From Fontibacillus phaseoli (GTDB lineage Bacteria > Bacillota > Bacilli > Paenibacillales > Paenibacillaceae), in contig NZ_QPJW01000001.1 in assembly GCF_003337355.1 (NCBI RefSeq), forward strand, positions 558,001 to 622,000: 64,000 bases of DNA. Reading direction: 5' to 3'. Made by a program: the position numbers and the translations under genes. How positions within the stretch are numbered: the stretch's first letter is position 1; each line of letters begins with the position of its first letter. Below are positions 34,154 to 42,975 of this stretch, piece after piece. Under the pieces are notes generated by a model. It had not been told where the DNA came from. It did not search any database and worked only from the letters and a program-made list of their open reading frames with translations.

Positions 34154-35029
34154 TTGGATCATAAAAAGAAACTGCGCAGCATCGATATCGGCTTCCTCAG
34201 CCTGATGGCCATTTTACTGTTAGAACAATTGGCGGTGTATTCGAATCTGTTTATGGATCAGCATTTTTCTGTTTGGGAAATGATCGCAAGTGTGGGGGCT
34301 CTTGCTGCGGTCGCCGCAGGGCTGCTTCTGCCGGTCGGTTACTCGGTCGTGCTTGTATTTATTTTCCTGGTTACGTACCTGGTATGGCTTACTACCCATG
34401 GGCGCAGCGACCTGCTTGAAGTGTCCTGGCTTTTATTTATCCCCGCTAATGTGATGGTGGCGTCTTTCTTGAACAACGGACTTATCCGAACGAAAAACAT
34501 GATGGTTCGATTGAAAGATTTGAACGACAAAAATCCGACGATAGATCTGGATACCGGGCTCGGGAACAAAGAAGCCTTTGCGGATATGTTGTCCAAGCAA
34601 ACCAATTTGGCCAAAAGGTATCCGGAGCAATATGATTTCTCCCTGGCGATCTTTAAAATCGAGTTTTTGCCGCTCGTGTTAGAATCGCTTGGTCCTGAAC
34701 GCTACTCCAGATTTCTGCTTGAAATCTCCACTACCATCCAACAGCAAATCCGGCTGGAAGATTCCAAGTTTTCGATCGACATGGGGCGCTTCATCATCCT
34801 CTGTCCGTTGACGGACCGCAGCTTTTTTCCTGTAGTGACGGAACGGGTGAAGAACGCGATGATGAATCTCAAATTTGAAGATAAAAAGGGACAACCTCTG
34901 AAACTCGTCGTGCGCTCGGCTACACTTGGGTTTCAACTGGAACGGGCCGATTTCTTTTTGCAAACCGATGATGTCATTAACGCCCTTGAAAGAGGTACGG
35001 AGACCGACCTTATTGCGGAATATATTTAG
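34154..35029 (+). CDS. YdaK-like degenerate GGDEF membrane protein, probable c-di-GMP receptor
   Basis: A 291-residue protein. Three to four membrane helices (about 13-100) precede a GGDEF-like domain (130-291). Its start DLDTGLGNKEAF is typical, but the catalytic GGDEF is replaced by DMGRF at 209-213, so it should not make c-di-GMP. The inhibitory I-site is intact: RLED at 200-203, five residues before that motif, the canonical RxxD distance. It would therefore bind c-di-GMP and signal to the glycosyltransferase. TTG 34154 is chosen since AGGGAGG (34141-34147) has normal spacing. Confidence 0.9.
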   Translation: MDHKKKLRSIDIGFLSLMAILLLEQLAVYSNLFMDQHFSVWEMIASVGALAAVAAGLLLPVGYSVVLVFIFLVTYLVWLTTHGRSDLLEVSWLLFIPANVMVASFLNNGLIRTKNMMVRLKDLNDKNPTIDLDTGLGNKEAFADMLSKQTNLAKRYPEQYDFSLAIFKIEFLPLVLESLGPERYSRFLLEISTTIQQQIRLEDSKFSIDMGRFIILCPLTDRSFFPVVTERVKNAMMNLKFEDKKGQPLKLVVRSATLGFQLERADFFLQTDDVINALERGTETDLIAEYI

Positions 35030-35061
35030 TGAGCTGGAAGCGGCAGAAAGGAAGTGTCAGC

Positions 35062-35205
35062 ATGATTGACTATCGATGGTTCATCATCCTTTGCATTATC
35101 GTCTCTTCGTTATTCACCCTTGCTGTGATCATATTAACGATATTTACGCTGGTCTTTCGTGCCAGGGTGATTCAGAAGTACGATCGGGGGAAGCCTCATG
35201 TCTGA
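35062..35205 (+). CDS. Small single-span membrane protein in the polysaccharide operon
   Basis: A 47-residue protein: MIDYRWFIILCIIVSSLFTL and a continuous hydrophobic stretch to LVFRARV, then a basic tail. AAAGGAAG precedes ATG 35062. The end overlaps the glycosyltransferase ATG by 8 bp, so translation is coupled. It is a candidate accessory subunit of the synthase, comparable in size to small partners of other membrane glycosyltransferases. No family recognised. Confidence 0.75.
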   Translation: MIDYRWFIILCIIVSSLFTLAVIILTIFTLVFRARVIQKYDRGKPHV

Positions 35206-36493
35206 CTTCTTCTTGATCTTCTCCGTGATCAGTATCTGGATTGCCGTACTGGAAGCCATCGTAATTATGGCGGGTGCGATCAAATTCATATTTAGGCAGA
35301 ATCGTTCCCCTTTGACCATCCCGGCAAATATGGAACATTATCCGACCGTCAGCGTTCTGGTCCCGGCCCATAATGAAGAGATCGTTATAGCTTCAACGGT
35401 GGAGCATATCTTGCAGCTCAATTATCCGGCCAGGAAAGTACAGGTCATCATCATCGCCGACAACTGCACGGACCGCACGGCCGAGAATTTGAAGGCTTTA
35501 AAGAACAAGGATGCTTACCGCGATCGGGACTTTATAATTCTTGAACGGACAGGGAAGGGCGGCAAGTCCGGGGCTTTGAATGATGCGCGCAAGCTGGCCA
35601 CCGGAGAGTGGCTCTGCGTTTATGATGCGGATGCCGCACCGGAGCGCAACGCGCTTGCCTTCCTTGTGCAGAAAGCGATGGAGGAACCCGAGCTGTTCGG
35701 TGCCGTCTTTGGACGGAACAAAGCGAGAAACCGCAGCCAGAATTTCCTGACCCAATGCATTAACCTGGAGCTTGTGACCGTACAGCGGGTACATCATACG
35801 GGATTATGGGAATTGTTCAAGATTGGCACCATCCCGGGGACGAACTTTATCGTCAAGTCGGCGTTGATCCAGGAGATTGGAGGCTGGGACGAGGAGGCAA
35901 TTACGGAGGACACCGCGATTTCTTTCGAGATTTTGACGCGAGGCCAGCTTATTGCCTTGGCGCCGCAGGCGGAGGCTTATCAGCAGGAGCCTGAGAGGCT
36001 TAGCGTATATATGAGGCAGCGGGAGCGGTGGTCTAAGGGAAATTACCATGTTATTATCGACAACATCCATCATCTGTTCAGGAGGTCAAGTTGGCGGATC
36101 AAACTGCATGTCCTGTATTATGCGGCCAGTTATTTTTGGTTCATGGTCGCCATTATTATCTCGGACATTATTTTCATAACGAATATCGTTTATCAGATCA
36201 TAGCTTTGTTTGTTCCGTCGATCGTATCCCCTTTTATTTTCGGTGGCGATATTTTCGTCTATTTAATGATCGCTTGGGCATTGATGTACTATATTTATGT
36301 CCTGCAGATCAATCTGGCCCTGGCGGCCGATATCGGACAGAGCAACGTCCGCAATTTCATTGTTTCCGTAGTCTCTTATTTTACGTATTCCCAACTGTTT
36401 CTCGTTATTTCCGTTCGGGCGTTTTACTCTTTGATTATGGATAAAATATTTCGCAGAAAAACAAAATGGTATAAGACGGAGCGCTTCGACTGA
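35198..36493 (+). CDS. YdaM-like processive glycosyltransferase, family 2
   Basis: A 431-residue membrane GT2 enzyme of the cellulose/poly-GlcNAc synthase kind. One N-terminal helix precedes the catalytic domain: VSVLVPAHNEEIV, IIADNCTDRT, VYDADAAPE (about residue 142), TEDTAISFE (about 236) and RQRERWSKG, the Q..RW product-binding motif (about 273). Three to four C-terminal membrane helices form the export channel. It would polymerise and export a surface polysaccharide from a nucleotide sugar. It closes an operon with YdaJ-like and YdaK-like genes; homologues of YdaL and YdaN are absent. Confidence 0.93.
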   Translation: MSDFFLIFSVISIWIAVLEAIVIMAGAIKFIFRQNRSPLTIPANMEHYPTVSVLVPAHNEEIVIASTVEHILQLNYPARKVQVIIIADNCTDRTAENLKALKNKDAYRDRDFIILERTGKGGKSGALNDARKLATGEWLCVYDADAAPERNALAFLVQKAMEEPELFGAVFGRNKARNRSQNFLTQCINLELVTVQRVHHTGLWELFKIGTIPGTNFIVKSALIQEIGGWDEEAITEDTAISFEILTRGQLIALAPQAEAYQQEPERLSVYMRQRERWSKGNYHVIIDNIHHLFRRSSWRIKLHVLYYAASYFWFMVAIIISDIIFITNIVYQIIALFVPSIVSPFIFGGDIFVYLMIAWALMYYIYVLQINLALAADIGQSNVRNFIVSVVSYFTYSQLFLVISVRAFYSLIMDKIFRRKTKWYKTERFD

Positions 36494-36514
36494 GAAGTTC
36501 CCTATTAAGTAGAG

Positions 36515-36557
36515 AAAGACTTGTATCCTTGCCTAAAGCAGGAGTACAAGTCTTTTT
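36515..36557 (+). terminator. Terminator of the polysaccharide operon
   Basis: AAAGACTTGTA (36515-36525) pairs with TACAAGTCTTT (36545-36555), followed by T. Confidence 0.9.
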
Positions 36558-36667
36558 GCGATAGTCTCCTAAAATACTTCCCGTTCGATCGTTAGCGTAT
36601 AGGAAAGGCATTCCTGGCAACACTGGAAGTCATGATGCAAGACATAAGTTAAGGAGGAGTTCACGCC

Positions 36668-36919
36668 GTGATTATCGACAGCAGGAAGGAGGCATCGTCT
36701 AAAGCACGCTACAAAATACTGTATCGGTTGCTTTGCCTGATCATAGGCATCAGTGCACTTTCTTTTACCGTAGGATGCGGCCTAAAGGCTGATGAAACCA
36801 CATTGCGCAGACAGGCGTCCTCGCCTTGGTGGTTTTTCGGTCCGTCCGTATCGGATGGGGTATATTCGCCGGCCGTACGGGATGATGTGTATTCGAAGGA
36901 AACTTTGACGCATCCTTGA
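36668..36919 (+). CDS. Small putative lipoprotein
   Basis: An 83-residue protein starting at GTG 36668 after TAAGGAGGAG. A basic N-terminus, a hydrophobic stretch (LLCLIIGISALSFTVGC) and a lipobox-like FTVGC are followed by a short mature part (PWWFFGPSVSDGVYSPAV) without known domain. It stands alone. Probably exported and lipid-anchored; function unknown. Confidence 0.65.
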   Translation: MIIDSRKEASSKARYKILYRLLCLIIGISALSFTVGCGLKADETTLRRQASSPWWFFGPSVSDGVYSPAVRDDVYSKETLTHP

Positions 36920-36948
36920 CGGCGGTTCAAATCACCGGTTGTTGGCTT

Positions 36949-37059
36949 TTAGTCTTCATCCCATTTCCGGGAATAACCTTTTTTCGTGACATAGAACATG
37001 GAGGCGATCAAAAGAACGGCAATCAGCACGGCCGCCGCGATGGTGATGCCCATAACCAT
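36949..37059 (-). CDS. Small membrane protein (36 residues)
   Basis: MVMGITIAAAVLIAVLLIAS forms one membrane helix, followed by MFYVTKKGYSRKWDED as a basic cytoplasmic tail. AAAGGAG lies 8 bases before ATG 37059. The layout (short helix then KKGYSRK) recalls YtzI-like small proteins of Bacillales, but this is a weak likeness. Divergent from the acetyltransferase gene. Confidence 0.65.
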   Translation of the reverse strand: MVMGITIAAAVLIAVLLIASMFYVTKKGYSRKWDED

Positions 37060-37192
37060 AGGTGAAACTCCTTTCGATAGTTGGATGGCACTCGATCTTG
37101 ACTCAACTATACATGAATGTCTTTTTTTTGTATAATAATGCAGTTCATTTGTTTGACATAGAATAGAGAACCAGCATGGGGGGCGAAGAGAG

Positions 37193-37642
37193 ATGGCTGC
37201 TGTCATCATACATGTGAAAACGGAAGAGCAATTGGAACAATGCTTGAATATTCGCAAAGAAGTTTTTGTGGAGGAGCAGAATGTTCCGCTTGATTTGGAA
37301 ATCGACGAGTTCGACCGGATTGGACCTGAAGTGAACCATGTTCTCGTAGAGATAGACGGGGCATTTGCGGCTACAGGAAGACTGACCTACTATAAAGATA
37401 ACGCAGCCAAAATGCAGCGGATCGCCGTACGCAAAAACTTTCGTTCGCTAGGAATGGGAAAAATACTGCTGATCGCGCTGGAGGAACTCGGCCGGGAACT
37501 GGGACTGACTCAATCGGTGCTGGACGCACAATGTCAGGCCGAAGGATTTTATCGGAAACTGGGCTATGAAACGATCACCACGGAGCCGTTTGACGACGCC
37601 GGGATTCCTCATGTCCGAATGGTCAAAGCGCTCAAATCCTAG
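37193..37642 (+). CDS. GNAT-family N-acetyltransferase (YjcF-like)
   Basis: A 149-residue acetyltransferase with the ElaA/YjcF-type start (EQCLNIRKEVFVEEQNVPLDLEID), acetyl-CoA binding motif MQRIAVRKNFRSLGMGKILL (motif A, R/Q-x-x-G-x-G/A variant) and the C-terminal SVLDAQCQAEGFYRKLGYE. The substrate is unknown. It has its own ribosome site and precedes a DUF3892 gene on the same strand. Confidence 0.9.
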   Translation: MAAVIIHVKTEEQLEQCLNIRKEVFVEEQNVPLDLEIDEFDRIGPEVNHVLVEIDGAFAATGRLTYYKDNAAKMQRIAVRKNFRSLGMGKILLIALEELGRELGLTQSVLDAQCQAEGFYRKLGYETITTEPFDDAGIPHVRMVKALKS

Positions 37643-37723
37643 ATTATAGACTCCGCCAAAAGGGGACATGCTACATCTATCCCTTTCCTTAGGGAAATCA
37701 AGCAGAGGAGATGTGATGAAAGC

Positions 37724-37963
37724 ATGGCACTCGATGCGCGGGAACGGTTTATTGCGGTACAGAAAAACGGCGACGGCGATTTAGCTGCTTTTAAAACATC
37801 CAGCGGCCGTATATTGGACTACGTTCAGGCAAAACAGGAAGTTCAGGCCGGAGCGATCGCCGGAGTGAATCTGTTTAAGGGTAGAGACGGGGAGATGTAC
37901 ATCCGGGGAGATGCCGACGGTGATCCGAGCAACAACCTGGACGCTCTGCCCCGTTTTGATTAG
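37724..37963 (+). CDS. DUF3892 family protein
   Basis: A 79-residue protein with the DUF3892 pattern: RFIAVQKNGDGDLAAFKTSSGR, then YVQAKQEVQAGAIAGVNLFKG and RDGEMYIRGDADGDPSNNLD. These short proteins are common in Bacillales and of unknown function. AGAGGAGATG lies before the ATG. A terminator follows. Confidence 0.85.
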   Translation: MALDARERFIAVQKNGDGDLAAFKTSSGRILDYVQAKQEVQAGAIAGVNLFKGRDGEMYIRGDADGDPSNNLDALPRFD

Positions 37964-37989
37964 AATAATTTGAACGCGAAAAGATGTCA

Positions 37990-38026
37990 AAACAGCCCTC
38001 CGATGAATTTATCCGGAGGGCTGTTT
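37990..38026. terminator. Bidirectional terminator between DUF3892 and MBL genes
   Basis: AAACAGCCCTCCG (37990-38002) pairs perfectly with CGGAGGGCTGTTT (38014-38026). Confidence 0.9.
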
Positions 38027-38028
38027 CA

Positions 38029-38763
38029 TTATAACGTATAAATCTCATGCTGGAGAAGAAACTCCATCTCCGCCGTACGGCCGATATAACTCTCCATTTC
38101 ATCCCCGTAATGCATCAGGAGTATTTTATTGCGGATCTCCGGCGGGAGGGACAACAGTTCATCCAGTGTCGTGTGTACTTCGCCGGGTCCGGTTAGCTGG
38201 ACTTCATGCAGAATTTTCCGGCAGTTTCTTTCTTCCACGAGGTGAAGCAGCAAATCAGGCTGGAACACTTTATCCGCGCTGTAGAAGATTTCATTGTTGA
38301 TATAAAGAGAGTAGCTGGCTTTGCCAGGGATATGCGGTGTCCGTATGATCTCTATGCTCAAGTTTGGGGATAACCCGCATGGGGTTCCTTCCTTTAGTAC
38401 CCGTACTTCAAAAGCGTCCCCTAGCGAAGCGATGCCGTCCTGGCCGAGTCCGCCTTTCAGCGTATTTTCCCATAGCGGGGTGACTAATGCTTCGGCGATA
38501 TAAAGAACCGGTTTACGCCCCGATCCATACTTCATCCGGAAGACAAGTTCCTCCAATCCGCCGACATGATCCCCATGAATATGCGTTATCAGAATAGCGT
38601 CGATTTCGTCCAGCGGTTTACCCATTTGATGCAGCGAAAGCGGGGCCGTTATACCGCAGTCGATAAGCAGGCTGAAGTCGTCGGCATATACAAATCCGTT
38701 GTTGTTGAAATATTTTTTGGCGAAGGCGCCGCCCGTGCCCAACATTTGAAGTCGCAGTGTCAT
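38029..38763 (-). CDS. MBL-fold hydrolase, RNase Z-like
   Basis: A 244-residue metallo-beta-lactamase-fold protein. LGTGGAF near the start and the metal motif HIHGDH at 61-66 (ILITHIHGDHVGGLEEL) point to the RNase Z/Lactamase_B subgroup. Further ligands lie in IIRTPHIPGK, FYSADKVFQPDLL and LLMHYGDE. It may be an RNA- or small-molecule-processing hydrolase; true RNase Z is longer, and this one is probably a paralogue. ATG 38763 follows AAGGAGGGG. Confidence 0.88.
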   Translation of the reverse strand: MTLRLQMLGTGGAFAKKYFNNNGFVYADDFSLLIDCGITAPLSLHQMGKPLDEIDAILITHIHGDHVGGLEELVFRMKYGSGRKPVLYIAEALVTPLWENTLKGGLGQDGIASLGDAFEVRVLKEGTPCGLSPNLSIEIIRTPHIPGKASYSLYINNEIFYSADKVFQPDLLLHLVEERNCRKILHEVQLTGPGEVHTTLDELLSLPPEIRNKILLMHYGDEMESYIGRTAEMEFLLQHEIYTL

Positions 38764-38934
38764 ATGACCCCTCCTTGTATTTTGGATGTTCCCCTTAATG
38801 TACACGATTTCGAATCCGAACGAAAGAGCGGTTCCACCAAAAAAAGTGGATTCTTTCAGCCAAAGACCGCAACTTGGGTCCAGCCGCGGAGTATAAATTT
38901 ATATCAACATGAATTTAATGGAGGGTTATTCTGG

Positions 38935-39489
38935 ATGAGATGGAGAAGAGTTGCTATAATGGTCGTTGCTTTCTCCCTGATGGGAGGCTCCTTGTTATTT
39001 GCCGATTCGGCGACCCAAAAGGTGAAGTTGCTCCTGAACGGACAAGAGATACAAGACGGGGGCTATACGATCGAAGGAAAAACTTACGTCCCGGTCCGCG
39101 AACTGGAAGGCTTAGTCGAATATAACGACGCAACTAAAACGGTCAATTATTATAAACCGAATGTTCACATGTTTCTGTTTACGGAGGAGTCGGCGGTGAT
39201 TGGTATTATCAAGAAAACCGGTAAGCTGAAATTCAATGTTTTCGCCCAAATCGACGAATTGCGGACGGACATCTCCGCAGTTCGAATTTCCATCACGGCG
39301 CCCGATGGCGACTCCAAAGTGATTCAGTCCGAGGAGATTAAGGAACAGACGGATAATTTCTGGTACCGTACGAAAGATTATTCGTATGACTTCAAAGCCG
39401 AAGGAAAATATATCATCGGTTTCTATATGAAGCCTGTCGTAGGCGATTATACGCTGGTCTCAGAGAAGAGCGTCAATGTCGTGAAGTAA
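38935..39489 (+). CDS. Secreted stalk-domain (copper amine oxidase N-like) protein
   Basis: A 184-residue exported protein: signal peptide (RRVAIMVVAFSLMGGSLLFADS) followed by a copper-amine-oxidase-N-like module, LLLNGQEIQDGGYTIEGK and TYVPVRELEGL, a wall-protein stalk domain frequent in Paenibacillus. The second half is a beta-rich domain (VRISITAPDGDSKVIQSEEI) with no known family. ATG 38935 follows GGAGGG by 9 bases; an earlier long open frame is coincidental and overlaps the MBL gene. Function unknown. Confidence 0.8.
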   Translation: MRWRRVAIMVVAFSLMGGSLLFADSATQKVKLLLNGQEIQDGGYTIEGKTYVPVRELEGLVEYNDATKTVNYYKPNVHMFLFTEESAVIGIIKKTGKLKFNVFAQIDELRTDISAVRISITAPDGDSKVIQSEEIKEQTDNFWYRTKDYSYDFKAEGKYIIGFYMKPVVGDYTLVSEKSVNVVK

Positions 39490-39599
39490 CCATGGAGAAC
39501 CGCAGGTTTTCCAAAATTGACCTGTCCTTGGTAAAATGATACGATACGAGGGAACCAACAGGTTTTAACACATCAAAATAATCAAAGCGAGGTATTTTA

Positions 39600-39920
39600 A
39601 TGAGCGACCATAATCACGAACACGGTGAGGCTTGCGGCTGCGGACACGACCATGATCATGACCACGAGCATGAAGAGTTCGTATTGACGCTGACGGACGA
39701 ACAAGGCAATGACGTAGAAATGGTTCTTGTCGAAACGTTCGATGTAGGCGAAAAAGTATATGCGCTACTGTTAGAGCGGAACAACCCGGAAGCGGACGGC
39801 ATCATCCTTCGTATGGAAGAAGAGAACGAAGAAATGGTGCTTTACAATATCGAAGACGAAAACGAATGGCGTCAAGTGGAGGAAGCTTATAAAGAGCTCG
39901 TATCCCAGCAAGAAGATTAA
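39600..39920 (+). CDS. DUF1292 protein with His-rich N-terminus
   Basis: A 106-residue protein. Residues 28-105 are the DUF1292 (YrzB-type) module (FVLTLTDEQGNDVEMVLVET, then YALLLERNNPEADGIILRM, and EWRQVEEAYKEL). The first 27 residues are extremely His/Asp-rich with a CGCG (HGEACGCGHDHDHDHEHEE), an apparent metal-binding extension absent from the plain family. A metal chaperone or storage role is possible. The gene ends before a bidirectional terminator. Confidence 0.88.
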   Translation: MSDHNHEHGEACGCGHDHDHDHEHEEFVLTLTDEQGNDVEMVLVETFDVGEKVYALLLERNNPEADGIILRMEEENEEMVLYNIEDENEWRQVEEAYKELVSQQED

Positions 39921-39941
39921 TAACCCGATCCGATAAAAAAC

Positions 39942-39980
39942 AGGGTGGTCCTAAGCGTTCAGCTTGGGATCACCCTTTTT
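39942..39980. terminator. Bidirectional terminator between the DUF1292 gene and speA
   Basis: AGGGTGGTCC pairs with GGGATCACCCT (one bulge), A-run before and T-run after. Confidence 0.85.
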
Positions 39981-39990
39981 GCATGTTCTT

Positions 39991-41466
39991 TTAGAAAATC
40001 GGATCGGCTTCCACGATCACTTTAACCTGATTGATATAACGGTCTTCCGGGCCTTTCACGGGGAGGCCGACTTCTACATGGTCGACGATATAGTCGATAT
40101 TGCTTTGGGAAATGACCTCGCCCGGCAGCAGGATTGGAATTCCCGGCGGGTAAACATATATGAACTCCGCGATAATGCGACCTGCCGACTCCTTGAACGG
40201 GATGACTTCCGTATCCGTATAGAAGGCATCTCTCGGAATCAGCGACAATTGCGGAATTTCCGGAATTTTTACAATCAGCTCATTCGCATTGTTCTCTTTG
40301 TAGTAGGTCTCCGCCAACTGCCGTAGCGCGGTCAGTAAGGTATCCACCGATTCCATTGTGTCCCCGGGGGTAATGATACAAAGAATGTTGTACATGTCGC
40401 TGAGCTCGACTTCGACATTGTAATGCTCGCGCAGCCAGTTCTCCGTTTCGTATCCGGTGATGCCCAGATGACGCACATGAATCGTCACTTTGGTCGGGTC
40501 CAGATCGTAAGTGGCTTCGCCGCCCAGAATTTCTCGGCCAAAGCTGTACAAGCCCTCGATTTTATTGATTTCGGCGCGCAGATAATGAGCCATGTCGAGC
40601 GCTTGCTGTACCATTTCCCGGCCGTTCAGGGCCAGATTTCTGCGGGCAGTGTCGAGCGAGGCCAGCAGCAAATAAGACGTCGAAGTCGTCGTCAGCATGC
40701 TGATAATCGTCTGTACGCGTTGTGGGTTGACAAAGCCGTTTTTGACGTTCAGGTTCAACACCGAACTCTGCGTCATGGAACCGCCCAGCTTGTGCACGCT
40801 GGTTGCCGCCATATCGGCGCCGGCCTGCATGGCCGACATCGGAAGCTCTTCGTGGAACTGGATATGCACGCCGTGGGCTTCGTCCACGAGAACGGGCACA
40901 TTGAAGCTATGGGCCAAATCCACGATCTCCTTCAGGTGGGCGCATACACCGAAATAGGTCGGGTTAATGACAAGTACGGCCTTGGCATCCGGGTGGCGCT
41001 GGAGTGCGCGGCGGACCGACGATGTCGTAATGCCGTGGTCGATCCCCAGACTTTCGTCCTGCGCGGGAGAAACGAACACCGGCTTTGCGCCGGCGAAAAT
41101 GATCGCCGACATAACCGATTTATGAATATTTCTTGGAACGATAATTTTATCACCGGGAGAACAAATGGAGAGTACCATTGTCATAATGGCTCCGCTTGTT
41201 CCTTGTACGGAGAAAAAAGTGTGATCGGCGCCGAATGCGTCGGCGGCCAGCTTCTGGGCATCCTCGATCACGCCGGTAGGCTGATGGAGATCGTCCAGCG
41301 GAGCGATGTTGATCAAGTCGATGGATAAGGCGTTATCGCCAATAAACTCGCGAAATTCTTTATCGGTTCCGAGCCCCTTTTTATGCCCGGGAATGTGAAA
41401 TTGAACGGGATTGCCGGCCGCGTGCTGCTTGAGTGCGGTAAAGAGCGGCGTCTGCTGATGATCCAT
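39991..41466 (-). CDS. speA: Arginine/lysine/ornithine decarboxylase, SpeA-like
   Basis: A 491-residue PLP enzyme of the prokaryotic ornithine/lysine/arginine decarboxylase group; B. subtilis SpeA is about the same length. Markers: FHIPGHKKGLG at the start, VQGTSGAIMTMVLS, DEAHG at 195-199 and the PLP lysine K226 in SVHKLGGSMTQSS. The C-terminal OKR domain ends with EAGRIIAEFIYVYPPGIPIL (here KESAGRIIAEF). Most likely it makes agmatine for polyamine synthesis; lysine or ornithine remain possible substrates. ATG 41466 is chosen by alignment with SpeA length and a GGCAGGGA site. Confidence 0.9.
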   Translation of the reverse strand: MDHQQTPLFTALKQHAAGNPVQFHIPGHKKGLGTDKEFREFIGDNALSIDLINIAPLDDLHQPTGVIEDAQKLAADAFGADHTFFSVQGTSGAIMTMVLSICSPGDKIIVPRNIHKSVMSAIIFAGAKPVFVSPAQDESLGIDHGITTSSVRRALQRHPDAKAVLVINPTYFGVCAHLKEIVDLAHSFNVPVLVDEAHGVHIQFHEELPMSAMQAGADMAATSVHKLGGSMTQSSVLNLNVKNGFVNPQRVQTIISMLTTTSTSYLLLASLDTARRNLALNGREMVQQALDMAHYLRAEINKIEGLYSFGREILGGEATYDLDPTKVTIHVRHLGITGYETENWLREHYNVEVELSDMYNILCIITPGDTMESVDTLLTALRQLAETYYKENNANELIVKIPEIPQLSLIPRDAFYTDTEVIPFKESAGRIIAEFIYVYPPGIPILLPGEVISQSNIDYIVDHVEVGLPVKGPEDRYINQVKVIVEADPIF

Positions 41467-41654
41467 AGGGCCGTCCCTGCCTTTCGTAATGTAAATTTTC
41501 AACAAAGTTGAGTATAGCAAAATGGGCCCGGAATGCAAGCAAGAGTTTGGACGAAACCGTCGAATTGCCGCGAGAGGTTAAGTTGCGGACCAAACTGGAA
41601 ATACTAGGAGAAAGCACACAAAGAGAGGAATAGGGGAAAGGAGAGAAGTGTCTG

Positions 41655-42959
41655 ATGGAGTTGACGGCAAAGCTTGTAAACAAGAAATTGTTAACCCCGA
41701 CCTTTGTCAGTCTGTGGATCATTATGTTTTTGGTGGAGTTTGTAAAAGGAGCGCTGATCGTCGCCATACTGCCGGTATATATGGGTGATGTTTTGAAATT
41801 GAGCGCATTTGCCATCGGTCTGTCCTTCTCCTGCCAGTACATAGGGGATAATCTGTTCCGCAGTCCCGCAGGATGGCTGATTGAACGGATCGGATTCAGA
41901 TTGACGATGACGATTGGACTGTGCATCACGTTTGGAGCCGTCTTTATCATTACTGTTATGAAAACAATGGGATTTATCGTTCTGGGCTGCGCTTTGCTCG
42001 GCATCGGAACGGCACCGCTTTGGCCCTGCGTCTTGATGGGGATTACGGCGGTAACGGAGGAAAATAAAAATTTCGGAACCGCGATGGGGGTCATTCAGAT
42101 CTCCAGCCTCGGCGGTACGGGCCTTGGTCCGGTTATCATCAATTTTCTGGTTAGCGTCTCCTACACGCTCGTGTTCTGGGTGCTCTTGGGATGTATGGGG
42201 CTGGTAATCCTCGTGTCGCTGTTCCTACCGCGGCGTACGAATCGACCGGAAGATGATGCTGCGGAAACTATGAAGGTTTCGGGCGCTCCTGCTGCTTCGG
42301 CAGGAGCGCCCGACGGCCTATGGCGGGGCGGTCTCGCCCGGATCTGGCAAAATATCAGGGAGACGCACCGTAATATCCGTACCCATCTGAAGGTGAGTCC
42401 GCTACTTTACCCGGCCCTGTTCCTGCAATCCTTTGCCGTCGGCTTGCTGACGCCGGTCATCACGCTGTTTGTCCGCTCCGAACTGGGCTTGTCGCCGGAA
42501 GCCTTCAGTTTGATGCTCATCACGGGCGGCGGGGTTACCGTGCTCGGGCTGATTCCGATCGGCAAATTGGTCGACCGTTACGGGACCAGACGTTTCTTGA
42601 ACACCGGCTTTGCGCTGGCAGCCGTATCCGTCGGCCTGTTTGCCTTTATGAGGCCGATGCCGGTCGTTTGGCTGCTTGTCATGCTGATCGGCGTCAGTTA
42701 CGCGTTTATCCTCCCTACCTGGGATACAATGATCTCCCACCTGCTGCCTGAAGGAGAAAAGGGAACCGTCTGGGGGCTGTTCCTGACGATTCAGGGCTCG
42801 GGGATGGTGGTCGGACCGATCGTCTCCGGGAAAATGTGGGACGCGCTGGGAGCCCCGGCTCCATTCCTCGCCAGTTCGATCTCGATGGCACTGCTGTTCT
42901 TCATCCATCTGTTTATCTCACGCAAACAACCCGCTCCCCCCGGTGTTTCTCCCCGGTAA
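41655..42959 (+). CDS. Major facilitator superfamily transporter
   Basis: A 434-residue transporter with about 12 membrane helices in two groups of six, split by a charged loop (RRTNRPEDDAAETMK to NIRTHLKVSP). The motif A region is GWLIERIGFRLTMT after helix 2 and GKLVDRYGTRRFL in the second half, typical of drug:H+ antiporters and sugar exporters. No substrate can be assigned. It stands alone, and its last codons form the left arm of its terminator. Confidence 0.9.
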   Translation: MELTAKLVNKKLLTPTFVSLWIIMFLVEFVKGALIVAILPVYMGDVLKLSAFAIGLSFSCQYIGDNLFRSPAGWLIERIGFRLTMTIGLCITFGAVFIITVMKTMGFIVLGCALLGIGTAPLWPCVLMGITAVTEENKNFGTAMGVIQISSLGGTGLGPVIINFLVSVSYTLVFWVLLGCMGLVILVSLFLPRRTNRPEDDAAETMKVSGAPAASAGAPDGLWRGGLARIWQNIRETHRNIRTHLKVSPLLYPALFLQSFAVGLLTPVITLFVRSELGLSPEAFSLMLITGGGVTVLGLIPIGKLVDRYGTRRFLNTGFALAAVSVGLFAFMRPMPVVWLLVMLIGVSYAFILPTWDTMISHLLPEGEKGTVWGLFLTIQGSGMVVGPIVSGKMWDALGAPAPFLASSISMALLFFIHLFISRKQPAPPGVSPR

Positions 42960-42975
42960 GAGCGGGTTGTTTTTT
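42924..42975 (+). terminator. Terminator overlapping the 3' end of the MFS gene
   Basis: AAACAACCCGCTC (42924-42936, within the coding region) pairs with GAGCGGGTTGTTT (42960-42972), then T. Confidence 0.85.

Noticed and set aside
40423..41328. Long + strand open frame of 301 codons
   Set aside because: Antisense to speA, no start signal, no recognisable motif.
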